Shown: piece after piece, positions 42,068 to 53,221 of the stretch
How positions within the stretch are numbered: the first letter of the stretch is position 1
Layout of the letters: each line of letters opens with the position of its first letter
Assembly: GCF_029962835.1 (NCBI RefSeq)
Contig: NC_080582.1
Location: 21,584,032-21,648,031, forward strand
Direction: 5' to 3'
Source of the DNA: Magnolia sinica
Lineage: Eukaryota > Streptophyta > Magnoliopsida > Magnoliales > Magnoliaceae
Length of the DNA: 64,000 nt
The notes under the pieces: model-generated
What the model was told of the DNA's origin: nothing
Databases searched by the model: none
The model's input: only the letters and a program-made list of their open reading frames with translations
Made by a program: the position numbers and the translations under genes

Positions 42068-42101
<34 letters not shown>

Positions 42102-42171
42102 TTAGTAAAAAAAAAAAAAAAGGGTATGCAAAAATTGGTTGAAACCATTGAAATATAAAAGAGTAAAGAGT

Positions 42172-42220
<49 letters not shown>
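42068..42220. repeat. (TG)n, (A)n and (CA)n microsatellites in inverted arrangement
   Basis: (TG) about 16 units at 42068-42099, a run of 15 A at 42107-42121, then (CA) 24 units at 42173-42220. TG and CA tracts on one strand are complementary, so they could pair into a hairpin with a ~73-base loop. Frames of alternating Cys/Val or Thr/His here are artefacts. Confidence 0.9.
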
Positions 42221-42224
<4 letters not shown>

Positions 42225-43514
42225 TATCAGGCTAGCAATCAGTGTTGTGGAAGTGTTCTTTCATTGTAAATATAATTAAGGTTTAGTTACTAGTCTTTTG
42301 GGTTCATTTCAGCTTTAGCCTGACGTAGGCCAACTCCATTGCAGATACTCTTACGAAGGCCTCTCTAAACCAGCCCATTGCATTGGAAATCCAGAACCTC
42401 TTAGACATTGTCTTAATGTAACCCTATAGCCTACTTTGGAATGAAAATGCCATGAGTAAACACTAACCATAATAACTTTTTGTTTATGTTCCAATGTCTG
42501 TCCTAGACCATTTAGCAAGTGGTATCGACTTATAAACACTAACCATGGTATATAGATTTACCCAAATTAGCTTGAGCCTTAGATCAGCCTCCTTTTTGGG
42601 CTAATGCTTTAAAATGGCCAATCAAAATGGATGGACGGTATGAATAAAGCATGTGCAAGCTAAGTGCATCCAAGTGCAGTCTAAGTACACTGAAACTCAC
42701 ACACATTAAGATGCACTTTGTATATTATCTTAACATAGAAAGGTTTGATAGGTACTTTGTATGGAACTCCATTACTCACAACCTCCCTTTTTTCCTTCTT
42801 AATAATTTACTGGGGATGTTACGACTTTACCTTCATAGAAGATTTCCAGGCAGATACAACCATTTAAAAGTCTCTTCCTGTATATAATAAGAGTAGAATT
42901 GTTACCATTTTTGAGAAATTTGAGAAATGATATTTGTTGAAAGTTCTTAAAATGCTTTTACAGTCAGGGTTGTTTAAGAGTTCGGCACTAAGTTCCCACA
43001 AATACCTAAATAAATTGGTTAACAGATATTGTACTTGTGCTTGTGCCTTGTGCTTCTCTGTTGGAATATAATTCACTGCTTACAAAACTGATTCTTCTCT
43101 TGCCATGAATCTTTTGTCTGTCATTTAATTGTTACCGTGTTTAAGAGAAGCTACAAGAATTCAGCAATGCATATAGGATGGGTTTTTTGCCGTGCAGGAT
43201 GAACCACAGGTTGCCATGTTTGGTTGTCCAATAATGATTCCGGTTGGTTGCGAGGAACAAGGTGTTATTTGTTGTTTGTGTTGGTGTTTGGATGACATGT
43301 TATTTGCTCTGGCAGTTGGAATGCTGAAGTTTAAAGAATCAATAGAGGCTTCTATTGTGGTTCTCAGATGTCGAAGAGCATCAAGCATGCTTGCCTATCG
43401 CCTGCTGGTCTCATCTTATGTTTTATTCTTGTGATTTTCCTAGGAGATGTTGCAACTATTTTCAGTCCCCGCTGATGTACAGTTTTGCATGTTTGGCTAT
43501 ATCAGGCTATGTGG
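42221..43514 (+). other. Mostly featureless; one exon-like open stretch
   Basis: At 43198-43434 an acceptor-like TTTTTTGCCGTGCAG is followed by a plus-strand frame beginning DEPQVAMFGCPIMIPVGCEE, open for about 80 codons. I do not recognise the protein, and it does not match the expected next part of RsgA. The 42600-42640 segment has a short GTGG-CCAC-family piece (AATGGATGGACGG). Otherwise no feature. Confidence 0.3.
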
Positions 43515-43760
43515 CACTACCAGGAAAATGCTACGAATAAAAGCCGTAAAAAAATATAGCTACGGTTATCATCCGTAGTATGACCGTAGTATATGACCCG
43601 TTCCATATTCTTAAAAATTTAGCTACGGATTAAATTCGTAGCTATAGCTTCCGTAGATCATAGTGCATACAGCTACGGATTAATTTGTAGCTTAATGAGA
43701 ACCGCCGCAATAGGCTAACTTTATATTAGCTACGGTGCGTGGATAATAAGTTACGGTCAA

Positions 43761-44710
43761 TAGCCATAGTAAATGTCTAGTGAAAAAAAAAGAAAATATT
43801 ATAATAATGGTATCTCTTACCATTGTAGTACATGCCCTGATAGATCAACCCGTCTAATAAGCTAATAAAGACTTCATGGCTTGCAAATCCATCTATCAAT
43901 CTAAACTAATACAAATAAAGAATAATAGAAGAAATACATCACCTAATTAATTACATGCATAACGAGAGAGTATTTTGAAAAAAAAAAAAACCCAAAGAAA
44001 AGGTAAGAAACAAAGAAAAGTTCAACTCTACTCATTGCAAATCATCCCTAACCCAATATGAGCAGAAAGAGCTCCATATAGCCGTTCTAAGAACAGATAA
44101 AACAGCTACAGGCAATATTCATTTATAAATGAACGATTTGGCTCTTTGGGAAACATGTGCCCATGATGGAAGCATTTCTATTGCACCTGATTTTCTTCCT
44201 GCTTATGAAATGGGTTGGCCTATGGTTCAATTTTTGAAACATTGGTCTGTATATGGTGCAGATGTTGTGTTAGTGAGTCTTAGTCACAGATCTCAAACTA
44301 GTCTGAGATCATAAGAATGTTGTCCATCTGCATTAACACCTACCCTTTGATTAGTAAAACCCAAGTAATCAGCTCCTATCATGAATTCAAGCAGAGCATA
44401 TTTGCGTCCCGCAACAATTATAATAAAAATAAAAATAAAATCAAGCACATACCTTCCATTAAAAAGGGCAACATGTGTAAGCGTGGATTAGCCAGATTGA
44501 ATCGTGTAGGGCCCTGAAAATTCAAATTGAATCCGGATTAGCCGTTGGTATCCTCATAAATATTGTCTAGTATACAGTGTGTGCATTGATCAATGTTGAG
44601 GAGTAGTATATAGCACAAGTCCAAAAGCTGGTTGCCAAGAACTATTTGTCTGTATAAAGAAGAAAACAGTACATGCCAAGCCCCACCCAACAAATAACCC
44701 ATAATAATAC
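43761..44710. other. Interior of CACTA-2, no identified gene
   Basis: A plus-strand frame at 44129-44314 (NDLALWETCAHDGSISIAPD...) has protein-like composition but is not recognised and has no flanking splice signals I trust. It may be another captured fragment. Confidence 0.25.
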
Positions 44711-44818
44711 ATTTTGAATTACCCGGAACCCATACATCTGAAGGCTTGAAGGTAGAACGTGGCCAGCAAGCTGATTTGCTTGTTCTTTTCTCTGCTCAGG
44801 GATTCCATGCTCAAAAAA
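44711..44818 (-). pseudogene. Pumilio (PUF) RNA-binding repeat exon, captured fragment
   Basis: A 108-base minus-strand exon with acceptor TTTGTCTTTGCAG encodes 36 residues: [20 protein letters not shown] then [16 protein letters not shown]. Plant Pumilio proteins have FFE-G---Q---LA-QL-GHVL-LSLQMYGCRVIQK here, so this is one PUF repeat; its Y-G-x-R-V-I-Q helix contacts one RNA base. The conserved Cys is Phe and the last Lys is Asn; the donor reads AAAAT-GTATT instead of AAAG-GT. Neighbouring PUF repeats are absent on both sides. Intron sequence at the 5' edge shows that the fragment came from genomic DNA, not from a processed mRNA. Confidence 0.8.
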
Positions 44819-45220
44819 CTGCAAAGACAAACAATGAACCGAGCATTTTTATATCATAGGCGAACAGAGTTCATACAACCAACATGAGAATGAATATGGA
44901 GACTACCTAGAAACATTGTGATTTTAAGACTGAACACATTAGGTGAAAGAAAGAAATGGCAATTTTAGAACAAACTTCTTGAGACAAAAGACATGTTGTC
45001 TCCAAGTATCCCACCATATAAAAGCCAATGGATGGCCAATTTGATTAAGGACCTGATTTTAGAAAATGCCTTAAAATGGCCAAATCTTCTTCTGGGGTCA
45101 TGATCCAATTTATCCTCTCATGGAGCCCTATAGTCCTTTAAAATCTTGTCTAAGACAAAGAAGACAGCCAATGCACACCAAAACCAAATGACACTTGCAC
45201 GGATTTCTTTGGCATTAGAC
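44819..45220 (-). other. Intron-like flank of the Pumilio exon and unassigned sequence
   Basis: No further exon is recognised. It runs up to the LINE-2 target duplication. Confidence 0.3.
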
Positions 45221-45231
45221 TTCTACCAGTT
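45221..45231. repeat. Target-site duplication of LINE-2 (left copy)
   Basis: TTCTACCAGTT, repeated exactly at 47341-47351. Confidence 0.85.
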
Positions 45232-47340
45232 ACAATCAAAGCGCATTTTTAACGGGAAGGCAAGTCATTGATAGTGCTCTTATCGATTGTGAATGTTTAC
45301 ATTCCAAACATAGATTAAGATCTAAGGGTCTTCTTTGCAAGTTAGATATAGAGAAAGCGTATGATCACGTAGATTGGGACTTTCTCCATTACTTAATGCT
45401 TCGGATGGGTTTTGGATCCAAGTGGAACGGATGGATTAGAGAATGCTTACAGTCGACCTTTTTCTCGATCCTTCTCAATGGATCCCCGAAAGGATTTTTT
45501 AGCAGCTCGAGAGGCCCTCGGCAAGGTGATCCGTTATCTCCGTTTTTATTTCTCATCGTCGGGGAGGCTCTTTCCAGAATGCTGACTGAAGGTCAAGAAG
45601 AAGGTCTCTTTAGTGGTTTCAGGGTTAAAAGGTATGGTCAATCTCATTTCTCACATTCAGTTTGCAGACGATACTCTTCTTTTCTGTGAGGCAGATATCG
45701 ATAAAATCAGCAACATGTGAACCATCATCAGATGTTTTGAGGCCACCTCGGGTCTTAAAGTCAATCTGCAAAAATCTATGATGCTTGGGGTGAACATGAA
45801 GGAGGAGGAGCTTCAGCAGATTTCTTTCAATGCTCTACGGGTACCTTTCCGTCCACCTTTATAGGCCTCCCTCTTTGTATTGGCAAGCCCCCTAAGATAT
45901 TATGGGATAAAATCATTGATAGGTTCGAAAGGTACTTAGCTAGGTGGAAATGCAGATACTTGTCGCTTGGTGGTCGGCTCACGTTGATAAAATCTGCTCT
46001 TTCGAATCTTCCATTGTACTTCATGTCTCTCTTCAAATGTCTGGCCCCGATCCTGACGACGCTTGAGAGATTGAGAAGAGATTTTCTGTGCCATGGGAAA
46101 GAGGAGAAGAAATTTCATCTCGTCTAATGGAAGGAGGTGTGCAACCATGTGAAATTAGGAGCAGGAATCAGAGATTTGAAGCAGATGAATCGGCCCTTCT
46201 AGGTAAATGGATTTAGAGATTAGGGACAAAAAACGGGACTTTATGGAATACATTAATCAAGTGTAAATATGGCAGCTCAGTGGGAGGATGGTGGACCAAA
46301 GACTCATCAGCATACCATGCCTCCTCTCTTTGGAAAGATGTCTTATCCGTAAAAAAAGAAGTCCTCAACGGAATCAGATTTGCTATATGGAAGGGAGACA
46401 ATACTCGCTTCTGGGAAGACATGGGTGGGAGATGTGGCCCTAAGGAAAGGTTTCCCTAATATACATCGCCTTGCCCTAGGTGCTTCATTTCGGTAGTTGA
46501 TTGCTATTCTTGTAGAGGAGACGAAACTCTCTGGAATCCATCATGCCATAGAAAGCTGCTAGACTCGAAGATTGAAGAATACGTGGCCCTTCTTGGGTGC
46601 ATCAGCAGCTGCAAGCCTCTTCTATCTGGAGAAGATAGGTTAGTTTGGAGATTTGACAAACAGGGAAAGTTCTCCATCTCATCCTTATACGAATCCCTTA
46701 CTAGTATCCCCTCCTCCTTGATTGTTCCTTCGACACACCGCGTGTGGAAGTACAAAGTCCCCCTAAAGATATCGGTGTTTGGGTGGTTGGCGGGTAAGAA
46801 GAAGGACAATGGACAATCTAAGAAAGAGGGGAATGATTATTACGAACGTCTGTTTATGTTGCTTGGCTAGTGAAGAATCAGTTGATCATCTCTTCATTTT
46901 CTGTCCGTTCTTCGAGCGGGTTTGGTTAGCAATATTTCAGTGGTTTGGTCTTTCGTGGGTCTCCCCAGACTCGACAACCCGTCTTCTTGAAGCATGGCAT
47001 GGTCCCTCCCTAGGTAAGGAGAAGTCCATTGTCTGGAGAATGGCCCTCCTGGCCGTTTGGTGGGCAATATGGGAAGAAAGAAATGGAAGGTGCTTCAATA
47101 ACATATCAAACTCGTCGGATTTTATTTGGAGCAGAGTACATCACTTTATAGTAGAATGGGCCTCTTCTTGTGTTAACCTGGATGGTTGTAATTTTCTTTC
47201 GTTAAGAGGGTGATCTCCCCACTCTCTCAGCGGCCTGATCTCTTTCATCCTGTTTGCTGTTTTGTTTTTTTTCCTCTTTAATAAAAATTCAGTTATCTCT
47301 CAAAAAAAAAAAAAAAGAAGAAGAAGAAGAAGAAGAAGAT
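45232..47340 (+). mobile_element. LINE-2: 5'-truncated L1-type LINE with 11-bp target duplication
   Basis: It starts in the middle of reverse transcriptase, as usual for incomplete target-primed reverse transcription. It continues to the ORF2 C-terminus, a 3' UTR ending AATAAAAATTCAGTTATCTC, a 15-base A run (47302-47316) and a (GAA)n tract up to 47340. The duplications TTCTACCAGTT are perfect, so the insertion is relatively recent compared with its host CACTA-2. Confidence 0.9.
45234..47213 (+). pseudogene. LINE-2 ORF2 fragment (reverse transcriptase to zf-RVT)
   Basis: Visible in order: NQSAFLTGRQVIDSALIDCE, KLDIEKAYDHVDWDFLHYLM (first catalytic Asp), SILLNGSPKGFF, RGPRQGDPLSPFLFLIVGEA, then after a frameshift near 45640 HIQFADDTLLFCEAD with an intact F-A-D-D box, SGLKVNLQKS, PLCIGKPPKILWDKIIDRFE, LARWKCRYLSLGGRLTLIKS, GAGIRDLKQMN, and the zf-RVT region VWKYKVPLKISVFGWLA ... 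CLCCLASEESVDHLFIFCPF (about 46745-46915). Several frameshifts and stops (45718, near 45860, near 46126, near 46780) make it non-functional. There is no RNase H after zf-RVT; the frame ends at 47213, unlike LINE-1, so the two belong to different L1 subfamilies. Confidence 0.88.
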
Positions 47341-47351
47341 TTCTACCAGTT
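47341..47351. repeat. Target-site duplication of LINE-2 (right copy)
   Basis: TTCTACCAGTT, identical to 45221-45231. Confidence 0.85.
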
Positions 47352-47529
47352 TGTAGAAGCTAGTTAACAATGCTCAAACAGAATTTATATAGCATGTACA
47401 GGTTTTCAATTTGCATAAATAGACCCATAGTTCTTTGGAATTCACTTCATTATACGGTATGTATAATCAAGTTAATTTTGTTGTTGAATCCACTGACTTC
47501 ATCCAACCTTGAATCAAGATGTATCACTA

Positions 47530-47890
47530 CTGTATTTTATCCTTTTGAGTTCCCCCATGATGTAAGCATGCTTTTCTTATTAGAAATATTTAAAAACTCA
47601 ACAAGAATCGAGTCATCAACCAAAGCATTATAAGATAAGTTTGGCAAACTCCTTTCTAGTTCCCCCATGGTGTAAGCATGCTTTTCAAATTCAAAACATT
47701 TAGAAGTTCAACTGTTCAACAAGAGCCAAATCATCAATCAAAGCATCAAAAGATAATTTCACAACTTCCTCTCCAAGTTCTAACAACACAACAAGATCAG
47801 GCAAACCTCTTTTCAATGGCAACTTCTCAATCTCTCCCACTACAGAATCTCCCAGCTCTCTTAGCTACGAAACAAACTTTTCGATCACCA
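47530..47890 (-). pseudogene. Unidentified gene fragment with an internal duplication
   Basis: The minus strand from 47890 reads MVIEKFVS, stop, LRELGDSVVGEIEKLPLKRG then LPDLVVLLELGEEVVKLSFD and ALIDDLALVEQL. A second, diverged copy (ELERSLPNLSYNALVDDSIL) follows at about 47660-47570. At DNA level the unit TTCCCCCATG(A/G)TGTAAGCATG through the ...TCATCAA(C/T)CAAAGCAT segment is repeated (47550-47640 and 47660-47750). The sequence looks like genuine protein but I cannot name the family. With the Pumilio exon it is probably another host fragment carried by CACTA-2. Confidence 0.4.
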
Positions 47891-48354
47891 TCGAATTATT
47901 GGAAAATGTTCTGTTACTTTGGTAATTATGTTGGGATGAGTATGTGACAATGTAAATTCTATTGAGCCCCTCTACCTTGCATTAAAAAAACATTCTGGTT
48001 CCCGCATACCTTGCATTGCAACATTCAATCCCCAAACTGTGTACTCCTGAAAGAGCTTGAGCTAGAAACTAAAGCATCTAACAAAGTTTAAAAACCATTA
48101 ACAATGTACTAATATAGAATGATGTAAATAATAAATACAGGCATAGATATAACTGACCGTGCTCGTTGCCCAAAACTAAGCTTCTGTCGACATAGAAAGT
48201 GAACTTGTATGATGTGTGAAAAGAGGACCATATTCAAGCATTGAACTTTCACAGACTTGTAAAATTTAAATGTAGACTATGGTCTAGATGCGTAAGCAAG
48301 GTGTCAGATATGGAAATGTGTAACATGGTCAAAATTTAAATGCTGCTCTGTTCT

Positions 48355-48530
48355 ACTAAGAATCTGACTGAATTCTTCAATTGATTGAACAAGGGTAGCT
48401 TCTTGCTCCCCAGCTTCTCTCAAACAACTCTCAAGTTCAGTTCTGGCTTCATTGTTGGCTCCTGCCTCTGCTAAAGCTTCAGCCTCCTTAGCTGCATTTA
48501 GAGCATTGGAGTAAAATTCTTTCTGGCTTC
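48355..48530 (-). pseudogene. Unidentified helical gene fragment
   Basis: Minus strand reads EFYSNALNAAKEAEALAEAG then ANNEARTELESCLREAGEQE and ATLVQSIEEFSQIL without a stop. The Ala/Glu-rich heptad pattern indicates a helical or coiled-coil segment. Codon-like composition and the lack of stops suggest a captured exon. Family not recognised; same orientation as the Pumilio exon. Confidence 0.4.
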
Positions 48531-49810
48531 ATTGTGGTCCATCTGTATCATTAAAGGATCTAATTAACTAACCTCCATCTACACAATTTTCAACAGTGTA
48601 AGAAAGACTAAGAACTTTATAGTGTACAGAATTTCTTAAAAAGACAAAGGAATGGTGGTCACGGAAGATGAACTCTTCAAAGAATATAAACAAGTCAGAA
48701 AGGAACGATTCCCCTATGTTGGCTTGCTGAGGGTTTCTCAAACCCTTCAAAGAATTAACATCTAAGTGTCAGCTTACCACTCAAAAAAAAAAAAAAAACA
48801 ACATTAACAAAGAAAAAAAAAAAAGGAAATGACATGATGAAACAGCAAAGTAACTAAAAATTCAACCTAATGAATTGAGTATAGAAACAAAGATTTGGCT
48901 AAACAAAACAAGATATCTCAGAAGTCCTGCAGCCTGCAAAGAGACATTATAGTGCCTATTTCAATACCATAATACAATGCAGCCTATATCCATTATTAAT
49001 GTACCTGGCATTCCATTGCACATATATATGGATTCAAATCTTATGTGTTTGGTTTCCATCCTGCAAAACATCTTACAGCCTGCACCATGAAAGGTTTTTT
49101 CCAGTTATACTTCACAAAAAAGAGCTAACCAACATATTAATTCCTTCACCACTTCAGAATTCATTACAACACCATTCGACTGTCCACTCTCCGATATCCA
49201 ACAAAGGGAAACTAGAAATTAGAAATTCACTTTCATAAATGTAATTTTTCTCTGAATTTGTTGTTACTAAAAACAAATCATTTCTTGAAGTATCAGAACA
49301 ATAGCCTAAGCGTGAACAAATATCTGGGAATACTGTGTGTGTGATGCAAGTTTTATGAGGAATGGCTTAACACTGGAATATACAGGAACCATAGACTATA
49401 AGCTAAATTCCAAATGCAGAAGAGGGTAACTGATGTGCCCTTCACAAGAAGATGATACCAGCTATGAGAAGCAATATGCTTGCTCAGAATATGAAATGAA
49501 GTTAGAAAGTAACAAAAATAATGTGCATGGCAAAGGGCAAGATAATGGTGATAGTTCACCACCACGTTATCTTATCTATAAGCATATACACAGGTCAATC
49601 CCAAGAAACAATTTTGACTGCCACATTGGGTGCTTAAATAAATGTTTAAAGTTAAAATGGACTGTGTTCCAATTTCAGCAGAATCAGACTATTAAGATGT
49701 TTGATCAATGCAAATTTGGAGCCAAGATTTTGACAGACTAGATTGATGTGCATGCATGATGCCATATTTGCAGCTTACAAATGGTTGTCAGCCGTTGCAG
49801 CTTAAGAACC
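48531..49810. other. Interior of CACTA-2, no supported gene
   Basis: AT-rich sequence with A runs at 48783-48798 and 48813-48824. Short open frames occur but none has recognisable content. Confidence 0.3.
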
Positions 49811-49901
49811 ATGCAATTAGATTGGATTATAAAAAAAAACCCATGTAATTCGGTTGGATTATAAAAATAAATCATGCAATTGGATTGGATTATAAAAAGC
49901 C
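49811..49901. repeat. Three tandem copies of a ~31-bp unit
   Basis: ATGCAATTAGATTGGATTAT plus A-rich spacer, then ATGTAATTCGGTTGGATTAT, then ATGCAATTGGATTGGATTAT. Next to it (49905-50040) is a GGTTCGGTTCC-rich stretch with GGAACCGAACCGTGTGCACCCTTA-type words, perhaps the end of a small hAT-like MITE whose other end I could not place. Confidence 0.7.
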
Positions 49902-50379
49902 CAGAACCATAGAACTGAACCAGAACGGAACCGGTTTTTTATGGTCCGGTTCTGTTCAGTTCTAAGGTGCAAACGGTCCGATTCCGGTTCTAGTTTTCTT
50001 GGAACCGTTGGGAATGGAACCGAACCGTGTGCACCCTTAGGGCCCATGTCCAACAGAATGTACACCCCCAACAGTCTAGCTATTCCAAAACTCAGGTGGG
50101 CTACAACATGTGATTTTAAATGTTTTAGGCATAGTTTTACATGGTATGGCCCTCCTGAATTTTGGATGGACCTAATTTTTGGGATCTAATGAGAAAAAAA
50201 GAAAACACACATAATAAACTGATTGGATGACATGAACACATCACCGTAGGCCCGGTGCATCGATTCGTACTTTAAACTTATCTCACCACCATGAACCCAA
50301 AACGTGAAACTGAAAAAATGAACTGCGCCGTACTCACTTTCAGCCGAGCACTGTACAACACTTGTATTCTCCACCTGCT

Positions 50380-50960
50380 GCTTTTCTCATGTGTTTATGG
50401 TAATGGAAGGCAAGATCCATAAATACACCAACGGCCCAATTTCGGTGTGTGCATCTGGCATATTTGAAGAGAAATATCATGAAATGGATCTAATATTGAA
50501 GAAATTAAGAGAGATAGTAATCGGAATCGAAGAAATCCCATACATTGTGAAAATTTCAAGGCTCTTTCTAGAAAAATACATAGAAATCCTGTGGGATATG
50601 ATCAGAGGCTGTTGAAATCGGAGAACCGTAATGCTTGCCTCTACTTCTATATATACAAAAATAGGGTCGTTGATAGGGCATCAGAAAACCTGAAATGAAG
50701 AGCGAAAAGAAATAGATAAGGGCATTAGAAAACCTGAAATGAGAAGAGAAAAAGAAAAAAATCGATTTGGACGCGGGGTTAATTGAGAGGAAGAGGCGTT
50801 TATCGGGATTGTAGATAAAGGGAGTGGCTTGAGGGAGATTGAGAGGGAGGAAGAAGCGTGAGAGAGATTGAGGAGGAAGAGGCTTGAGAGATATTGAGAG
50901 GGAGGCTAGAGTTTTTCGGATTTGGGCGCGGGCATTTATTTTTTTGTCGCGGGACAAAGC
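50380..50960. other. Unassigned open stretch and GAGAG-rich tract in CACTA-2
   Basis: At 50391-50615 a plus-strand frame (HKYTNGPISVCASGIFEEKY...) is open but not recognised. At 50760-50960 the plus strand repeats GAGAGATTGAGAGGGAGGA-type units, and 50680-50740 duplicates a TCAGAAAACCTGAAATGA segment. No gene is called. Confidence 0.3.
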
Positions 50961-50998
50961 TCGAGACGACGGTGCAAGCAGGCGCTCCGTGTGGCCTA

Positions 50999-51240
50999 TC
51001 GTGATGTATGTGGTTTATCCACGCCATCCATTCGTTTTGAGAGAAACTTTTAGGCATGATCCAAAAAAGTAGGCAGATCGAAATACCAAATGGACCACAC
51101 CACAGATCAATGGCAAGCAGTTAATATACACTGTTTCCTACGATGTGGTCCATTTGAGGCTTCGATTTGCCTCAATTTTCAGGTTCAAGCCTGAAATGAG
51201 GTGTCAAAATGGATAGACGGCTTAGATAAAGCACGTAGAT
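50999..51240. repeat. GTGG-CCAC dispersed repeat, palindromic copy
   Basis: Reads TGATGTATGTGGTTTATCCA, CGCCATCCATTCGTTTTGAG, GGCATGATCCAAAAAAGTAG and ATGGACCACACCACAG, then reverses through CACTGTTTCCTACGATGTGG, CAATTTTCAGGTTCAAGCC and AAATGGATAGACGGC back to AAAGCACGTAGATTGCGG. The left and right halves are inverted copies, as in a MITE or foldback element. Confidence 0.65.
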
Positions 51241-51884
51241 TGCGGTCGTAGTATTTTAGCTACGGTTTATATCCGTAACAAAACATCCTCACAGTCCTAA
51301 ACCTTTTCTCATTTTTTTTAGGGTTACCACGTGAAAGGTTGCGTTGTTATGAACATTTATAGAATGGAAAATGGACATTCATGTGTATTTGTGGTATGTT
51401 TTGAAAACATCAAATAGACCATTAACCATTTTATTAGTATTGTGCAAATTATTGTCTTGATGAATGTTAAATGGGTGAAACATGCATAGGTTTAATTATC
51501 GATTGATTATGATATTACTAGCTTCAGGCCAAAAAAAAAAAAAAAAACTAAATTTAGCCTTGATTGTTAAGAACTGAGGATAAAAACTGAATTTAGCCTT
51601 GGTTGATGCCAATAGAGGCTAAATCCATCTTTAGCTTCAATTTTGCCTCAATTACCTAAATTGAGATTACAACTCCCGTGGCTAAAGGCTTTAACCTTGG
51701 TTGTTTAGAACCAAGATTAAAGACATATTTAGCTTCGATATTTAGTCTCAGTTGGAAACAATTGAGGCTAAAAACATGATTTAGCCTTATTTCGAGGCAA
51801 CCAAAGCTAAAAAGGGTTATTTTAGCTTCATTTGAAGAATTGAGGCTATAAAAGCCTTTTTAACCTTGGTTGCTAAAACTGAGG

Positions 51885-53168
51885 TGTAATGCCTTGAATT
51901 TTGAGGGTCGAGCAAAGCTCTACTCCAGAGATTCAGAACATCATTTATATCTTGTAGATGATGGGATTATACTAGACAACACCTCATACTCCGGATTTAA
52001 TTAAGTTAAGCAAGTGCGGAATTCTAAACATATCTGTATAAGTATGCAGATATTTCACAAGGTTTCTTCTAAAGTATGAGTACGTAACCGGGTTCAATAT
52101 ATACATGTATCATTTCAAAACGAACAAAATGTGGAAATGTAAATGTGTCTAATTAAGCCCAGATGCCCCAGTGATCCCTGCGTAACGGTGCGTAGCCTAG
52201 ATCAGCCCATCCGAGAGTTAAAGGTAAGAGAATTCATCATCCTCGTCCAAGAAGTCATGCTCCGATGCATAGACGTCGTCTGTACCTACATCTACATCAG
52301 AGTCTAGTTGGTGTTTTAAAACACCGTCCCAAAGTGGGAGTGAGTGATTAACTCAATGGTTTCATAAGGCAAAAGTTACACATGTTATCAAGTCAATCAA
52401 ACCAGTAATGATAAAGCAATCATAACAATCACTTCTTAACTACTCTTTTTAATACAGGAATGGGGTGCAAGTAATGATGCATAGGGCTGAAAGTCGAGCG
52501 GGTTGGGTCGGGTTGGTGCTCAACCCTAACCCAACCCAACCCAACTTTGGGTTGGAAATTCTCAACCCAAGCCCAACCCAATCAGGCTTGGTCGGGTTGG
52601 TATCGTGATAATATTTTCGTTATTACATTAGTCTATTATATTTCAATACACGCTTTATTTTTTATACATGTGATTTGATTAATTATATATGTAGTTATTT
52701 ATCACAAAAAAAATATTTTTTCTTTTTTGATATCACTTATTCACTAACAATAGAATTATCGTAATATCAACAGAAGCATTAATATCACCCATTTCAGACA
52801 TCCACTTATATATCCTGATTTCAAAAAAAAAAAATCCTCTGTACATAAGAGACATGTAGAAAATATGTCAGCAATATTACTAATCATGTGCAGTTCATAT
52901 TTCATGATATGAGTATCAAAAAAACTAAATCTTTACATGTGTTGTGCACATATATTGATCGTGACCGTGAAAAATATCAAAATAATTACAAATGCAGGGA
53001 AACAAAAATTAAAAAAATAAAAAAATAAAAAGGAAAACAATCAAACCAACCTTTATATGATGTAAAGAGAGAGAGAATAATAGATTGATGGTGATACATA
53101 GTTACATACCTTGTGAGATGCTCTCTCTCGATATCTTTCTATCACCAAAGATCTCTCTCCTACACAAA

Positions 53169-53221
<53 letters not shown>

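Larger units (their letters stand above)
43515..51290 (+). mobile_element. CACTA-2: CACTA-like transposon carrying host-gene fragments
   Basis: Left terminus CACTACCAGGAAAATGC at 43515, a CACTA-type inverted repeat, followed by subterminal TAGCTACGG/CCGTAG words (at least ten in 43525-43760, for example ATAGCTACGGTTATCATCCG). The same words reappear at 51247-51285 (GCGGTCGTAGTATTTTAGCT and ACGGTTTATATCCGTAAC), which I take as the eroded right subterminal region. The exact right inverted repeat and 3-bp duplication were not found. Between them are an antisense Pumilio exon, two other coding-like fragments, a LINE insertion and a GTGG-CCAC repeat, but no recognisable transposase. Confidence 0.6.

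Noticed and set aside
41870-42142. The RsgA-like frame as an intact small GTPase gene
   Set aside because: Only one exon is present, Walker A is altered to GVGKP, and the frame runs into an intronic TG repeat.
41948-42225. Frames of alternating Cys/Val or Thr/His
   Set aside because: Translation of (TG)n and (CA)n microsatellites.
49905-50045. A complete hAT-like MITE with GGTTCGGTTCC repeats
   Set aside because: Only one plausible terminus (CACCCTTA) could be placed; no matching inverted end or 8-bp duplication was found.
51240-51290. A precise right terminus for CACTA-2
   Set aside because: The TAGCTACGG words are there, but no TTTTCCTGGTAGTG-like end or 3-bp duplication, so the boundary is only approximate.
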